A stretch of DNA of 8,564 nucleotides, taken from contig CAMLQS010000218.1 in the NCBI GenBank assembly GCA_946482165.1, positions 1-8,564 on the forward strand, read 5' to 3'. The translations under genes and the position numbers were made by a program. The notes under the pieces are model-generated. The model was not told the DNA's origin. It saw only the letters and a program-made list of their open reading frames with translations, and searched no databases. Origin of the DNA: an uncultured Verrucomicrobiota bacterium. GTDB taxonomy: Bacteria; Verrucomicrobiota; Verrucomicrobiae; Opitutales; Opitutaceae. Positions 5,984 through 8,564 of the stretch are shown here, one piece after another (within the stretch, counting starts at the first letter, position 1; the number at the start of each line of letters is the position of its first letter).

Positions 5984-7780
5984 ATGTCCGCACGTTTCCA
6001 CTTCGCCGCCGCCCTTGACGCCGGCCTTCGGCAAGCCGCCGCAACCGCCGGGTTTGACCCGACCCTTTTCGCGCCCGACGTGCGCGTGGCCGCCGCCCAG
6101 CATGGCGACTACCAGGCGAACGGCGTTTTGGCCTTCGCGAAGCAGACCAAGCAGAATCCTCGCGCCGCGGCGCAGGCGCTCGTCGCCGGACTGCCGGCCG
6201 AGGTCGCCGAGCTTGCCGAGGTGGCGATCGCCGGCCCCGGGTTCATTAATTTCACCCTCAAGCCTGCCGCCCTCGAGGCGTGGCTCTCCGCCCACTCGAC
6301 GTCCGAGTCCTTGCGGTCCGCCGCGGCCGCCGGCAGCCCGATCTCCGGCCAGGCTTGGGTTGTCGACTACTCATCCCCGAACACCGCGAAGCAGATGCAC
6401 GTCGGCCACCTCCGCTCCGCGGTGATAGGCGAGGCCGTGGCCCGCATCGCGGCTTTCGGCGGCGCGCGGGTCGTTCGCGACAACCACATCGGCGATTGGG
6501 GCACCTCCTTCGGCAAGATCATCTGGGCCTACAAACAGGCGCTCGCCACGGACCGCGCCGCGCTCGAGGCCGCTCTCGCCGCCGCCCCGCTGGAGGAATT
6601 CGAACGCCTCTACAAGGTCGGCAACACCGCCGCCGACGCCGATCCCGCCGTGCTCGAAGCCTCTCGCGCCGAGCTCGTGAAACTCCAGACCGGCGACGCG
6701 GAAAACACCGCCATCTGGCGCCGCATCGGCGAAGTCTCGGTCGCCGCGTTCCAAAAGATCTACGACCTCCTTGGTATCCATTTCGACCATACGCTCGGAG
6801 AAAGCTTCTACAACGACAAGGTCGCCCGCGTTTACGAGGAGCTCCAGGGCTGCGGGGTGGCCGAGGAGAGCCAGGGCGCGCTGGTCGTTTTTCACGACGA
6901 AAATCCCCGCTATTCCCGCGACGCCGAGCGCCCGAATCCGTTCATCATCCGCAAGGCCGACGGGGCCGCCAACTACGCCTCCACCGACCTCGCCACCATC
7001 CTGTATCGGTTCGAGCACTTCAAGGCCGACGCCTCGCTCTACGTCGTGGACAAGCGCCAGGGCGATCATTTCGAGCAGCTCTTCCTCACCGCGCAAAAGT
7101 GGTTTGCCAAAACCGGCCGCCCCGCCCCGCGCCTCGAGCATCTCGGCTTCGGCACCGTGCTCGGCGAGGACGGCCGCCCGCTGAAGACCCGCAGCGGTGA
7201 AAACATCAAACTCAAGGATCTCCTCCAAGAGGCCGTCGACCGCGCCCGCCGCCTCGTCGACGAAAAGTCCTCGGAGCTGCCCGAAGCCGAGCGCGCCCTG
7301 ATCGCCGAGATCGTCGGCGTCGGCTCAGTGCAATACGCCGACCTCAGCCAGAACCGCTCCAGCGACTACACCTTTTCGTGGGACAAGATGATCTCCCTCG
7401 AGGGCAACACCGCCGCCTACCTCCTCTACGCCGTCTCGCGCGTTCATTCCATCTTCCGCAAGCTCGGCCTGCGCCCCGGCGACGCGGCCGGCGAGGCCGC
7501 GGCCTCGCCGCTCGAAACCGCCGTCGAGCTCGCCCTCGCCCGCAAGCTCGTGCAATTCGCCGACGCCCAGGCCGCCGCCGTCGCCACGCTGCGCCCCCAC
7601 GTGCTCTGCCTCTACCTCTACGAGCTGGCCGGCGCGTTCAGCGCTTTCTACACGGCAGACAAGGTCGCGATCGACGACACCGCCATCCGCGCCCGGCGCG
7701 TCCGGCTCTGCGCCCGGACCGTCCTCGTGCTCGAAACCGGATTGCAGCTTCTCGGTCTCCGAACCTTGGCGAGGATGTAG
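5984..7780 (+). CDS. argS: Arginyl-tRNA synthetase, 598 aa
   Basis: Class I aminoacyl-tRNA synthetase that charges tRNA-Arg with arginine using ATP, in the cytoplasm; essential for translation. The N-terminal additional domain (Add-1, about 1-95) contains DYQANGVLAFAKQ (42-54) and the GPGFINF motif at 84-90. The HIGH signature is HVGH at 139-142 within SSPNTAKQMHVGHLRS, followed by GDWGTSFGKII. As usual in ArgS the KMSKS loop is degenerate: GEDGRPLKTRSGENI with Lys401. The stretch QNRSSDYTFSWDKMISLEGNTA leads into the C-terminal DALR anticodon-binding domain, which ends in the expected LLGL...ARM. The protein is full length. The start is the ATG at 5984, giving MSARFHF; an in-frame TTG at 5972 would add four residues. 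GGCGGG directly abuts the ATG, too close to act as a Shine-Dalgarno. The gene is divergent from the phosphorylase gene. Confidence 0.96.
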   Translation: MSARFHFAAALDAGLRQAAATAGFDPTLFAPDVRVAAAQHGDYQANGVLAFAKQTKQNPRAAAQALVAGLPAEVAELAEVAIAGPGFINFTLKPAALEAWLSAHSTSESLRSAAAAGSPISGQAWVVDYSSPNTAKQMHVGHLRSAVIGEAVARIAAFGGARVVRDNHIGDWGTSFGKIIWAYKQALATDRAALEAALAAAPLEEFERLYKVGNTAADADPAVLEASRAELVKLQTGDAENTAIWRRIGEVSVAAFQKIYDLLGIHFDHTLGESFYNDKVARVYEELQGCGVAEESQGALVVFHDENPRYSRDAERPNPFIIRKADGAANYASTDLATILYRFEHFKADASLYVVDKRQGDHFEQLFLTAQKWFAKTGRPAPRLEHLGFGTVLGEDGRPLKTRSGENIKLKDLLQEAVDRARRLVDEKSSELPEAERALIAEIVGVGSVQYADLSQNRSSDYTFSWDKMISLEGNTAAYLLYAVSRVHSIFRKLGLRPGDAAGEAAASPLETAVELALARKLVQFADAQAAAVATLRPHVLCLYLYELAGAFSAFYTADKVAIDDTAIRARRVRLCARTVLVLETGLQLLGLRTLARM

Positions 7781-7909
7781 GGCGTCGAAGAAGACGCCAC
7801 CTTGTTGAACCTCGCCCAAAACACCACCGCCATCCCGGAGCCATCCGGTTGCGCGGCCTTGGCCGGCCTGATTTGCGCCGGCCTCGCCGTCACCCGCCGC
7901 CGCGCTTGA
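7781..7909 (+). pseudogene. Orphan PEP-CTERM sorting-signal fragment
   Basis: Directly behind the argS TAG stop, and in the same reading frame, 42 codons run open to a TGA at 7907-7909. They encode a textbook PEP-CTERM tail: the motif IPEPSGC (codons at 7832-7852), a hydrophobic stretch AALAGLICAGLAV (7853-7891), and a basic end TRRRA. PEP-CTERM tails normally sit at the C-terminus of exported proteins and are handled by an exosortase (EpsH/XrtA type). Here no signal peptide or body of such a protein precedes the tail: upstream is argS itself. Only TTG codons (7802, 7805) could start a product of about 35 residues, with no ribosome-binding site. The simplest reading is the 3' remnant of a deleted PEP-CTERM gene. 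Read-through of the argS stop is a less likely alternative. A 6-bp hairpin GGCGTC/GACGCC (7781-7798) overlaps its first codons. Confidence 0.6.
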
Positions 7910-7959
7910 GCCTCCCTTCCCGCGCCGGAATCAAATCATCCGCGTTCCGCTCTTCACGC

Positions 7960-7997
7960 CGCCTGAAGCCCTCGCAGGCTTCGGGCGTTCTGCTTTT
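7960..7997 (+). terminator. Rho-independent terminator downstream of argS and the PEP-CTERM remnant
   Basis: An 11-bp stem (7960-7970 with 7977-7987, one T-G wobble) encloses the 6-nt loop CTCGCA and is followed by TTCTGCTTTT (7988-7997). The U-rich tail is on the plus strand only, so it ends transcription coming from argS or the PEP-CTERM fragment. It lies 50 nt after the stop of the fragment, the place where the terminator of the original PEP-CTERM gene would be expected. Confidence 0.8.
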
Positions 7998-8013
7998 GAT
8001 CGAATTTTGCTCC

Positions 8014-8047
8014 GTTGACCGTCTGCTCATTCGTCGGTCGACTTTTT
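8014..8047 (+). promoter_or_regulatory. Second stem-loop with T-run upstream of the GYF_2 gene
   Basis: GTTGACCG (8014-8021) pairs with CGGTCGAC (8035-8042) over 8 bp with one T-G wobble and a 13-nt loop, followed directly by TTTTT (8043-8047). It stands 29 nt before the ATG at 8077 and 26 nt after the stronger terminator upstream. It could be a tandem back-up terminator, an attenuator in the leader of the next gene, or a dyad operator. TTGACC at 8015-8020 resembles a -35 box, but no good -10 box is found at 16-18 nt, so a promoter cannot be assigned with confidence. Confidence 0.4.
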
Positions 8048-8076
8048 ACAAATCTCCTTCCTACCCTCCCCGTCCG

Positions 8077-8564
8077 ATGTCCACCACGCAGGAATTCTAT
8101 ATCCGCAAGGCCACAGAGACCGACGCACGCGGTCCCTTCACCTTGGAGCAACTGAGCTCCCTCGTTGAAACCGGTCAGGTCGACGCCGAGACCTACTACT
8201 ACGACGCCGCAACCGAAAACTGGGTCGCCCTCAGCGCCAATCCAGGGCTCATGGAGATCCTCTACCCGGCCAAGAAGTCCCTTCGCGTGAAGCCGAAGAG
8301 CGAAGCGCAAGTGAAGACGCTCAACACCGTCACCCGCGAAGACCGGCCGATCACGGTGGGCGACATGCTCCTCGCCGCCGAGGGCCGCACCGAAGACACC
8401 AAGAACAAGGCCGACCCCGCGATCGCCGAGGGCCGGGCCGCCGCCGTCGGACTTTATGCCGCGATGGGCATGCTCTTTGTCACCGCGCTAGCCTACATCC
8501 TGCCGCACATCGACCTTATCTTCGCCCTCGACCTCGTCGGCATCCTGCGGAACCCGCTCTGCCT
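8077..8564 (+). CDS. GYF_2 (DUF4339) domain membrane protein, 3'-truncated by the window edge
   Basis: The reading frame is open from the ATG at 8077 to the end of the window (162 complete codons, no stop), so the protein continues outside. Residues about 7-64 match the GYF_2 pattern: FYIRKATE, then RGPFTLEQLSSLVETGQVD, then ENWVALSANPGL, with the conserved aromatic start, the GP, and Trp49. This small domain is common at the N-terminus of bacterial membrane proteins and is thought to mediate protein-protein contacts. A charged linker (65-120) follows, including VGDMLLAAEGRTEDT, then a hydrophobic stretch at about 120-142 (AAAVGLYAAMGMLFVTALAY) and a second at about 143-156, suggesting membrane helices. 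No signal peptide is seen, so the GYF_2 domain would face the cytoplasm. The function is unknown. No Shine-Dalgarno precedes the ATG, chosen because the domain begins just after it. Confidence 0.8.
   Translation, partial: MSTTQEFYIRKATETDARGPFTLEQLSSLVETGQVDAETYYYDAATENWVALSANPGLMEILYPAKKSLRVKPKSEAQVKTLNTVTREDRPITVGDMLLAAEGRTEDTKNKADPAIAEGRAAAVGLYAAMGMLFVTALAYILPHIDLIFALDLVGILRNPLC

Noticed and set aside
6371..7228. Minus-strand open frame (285 codons) opposite argS
   Set aside because: It is a shadow frame in GC-rich DNA; argS motifs on the plus strand cover the whole stretch.

Overview
The window is a GC-rich chromosomal stretch that reads most like a member of the Verrucomicrobiota, probably Opitutaceae. 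This is an inference from four things: the GC-rich, Ala/Arg-rich coding style, a remnant of a PEP-CTERM protein-sorting signal, a Gly-rich membrane-anchored protein of a type I associate with that group, and the absence of Shine-Dalgarno sequences in front of every gene. No rRNA, tRNA, CRISPR array, transposase or phage gene was seen, so this looks like ordinary core chromosome with some interesting details.

Layout: (1) 145-2991 (+) is a long type IA topoisomerase III (topB) with three degenerate C-terminal repeats. (2) 2992-3151 is a gap holding a large REP-like inverted repeat (3035-3103) with a perfect 12-nt palindrome inside. (3) 3152-4105 (+) is a membrane-anchored, Gly-rich, helical protein of unknown function that resembles Spy/CpxP-type periplasmic proteins. 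(4) 4106-4515 is non-coding and contains the intrinsic terminator of the next gene. (5) 4516-5859 (-) is a thymidine/pyrimidine-nucleoside phosphorylase homologue (deoA-like) whose phosphate-binding signature loop is replaced. (6) 5860-5983 is a divergent intergenic region. (7) 5984-7780 (+) is arginyl-tRNA synthetase (argS). (8) 7781-7909 is an orphan PEP-CTERM tail in the same frame as argS, directly behind its stop codon, followed by a strong terminator (7960-7997). (9) 8077 to the window end (+) is the start of a GYF_2-domain membrane protein cut by the window edge.

The genes do not form one pathway. They are a DNA-topology enzyme, a cell-envelope protein, a nucleoside-salvage enzyme, a translation enzyme and an unknown membrane protein, mostly separated by their own terminators or inverted repeats. 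The most unusual observation is the deoA-like gene: the residues that bind the pyrimidine are kept, but most of the phosphate-site residues are changed in frame and without a change in length. The second is the PEP-CTERM remnant fused in phase behind argS.
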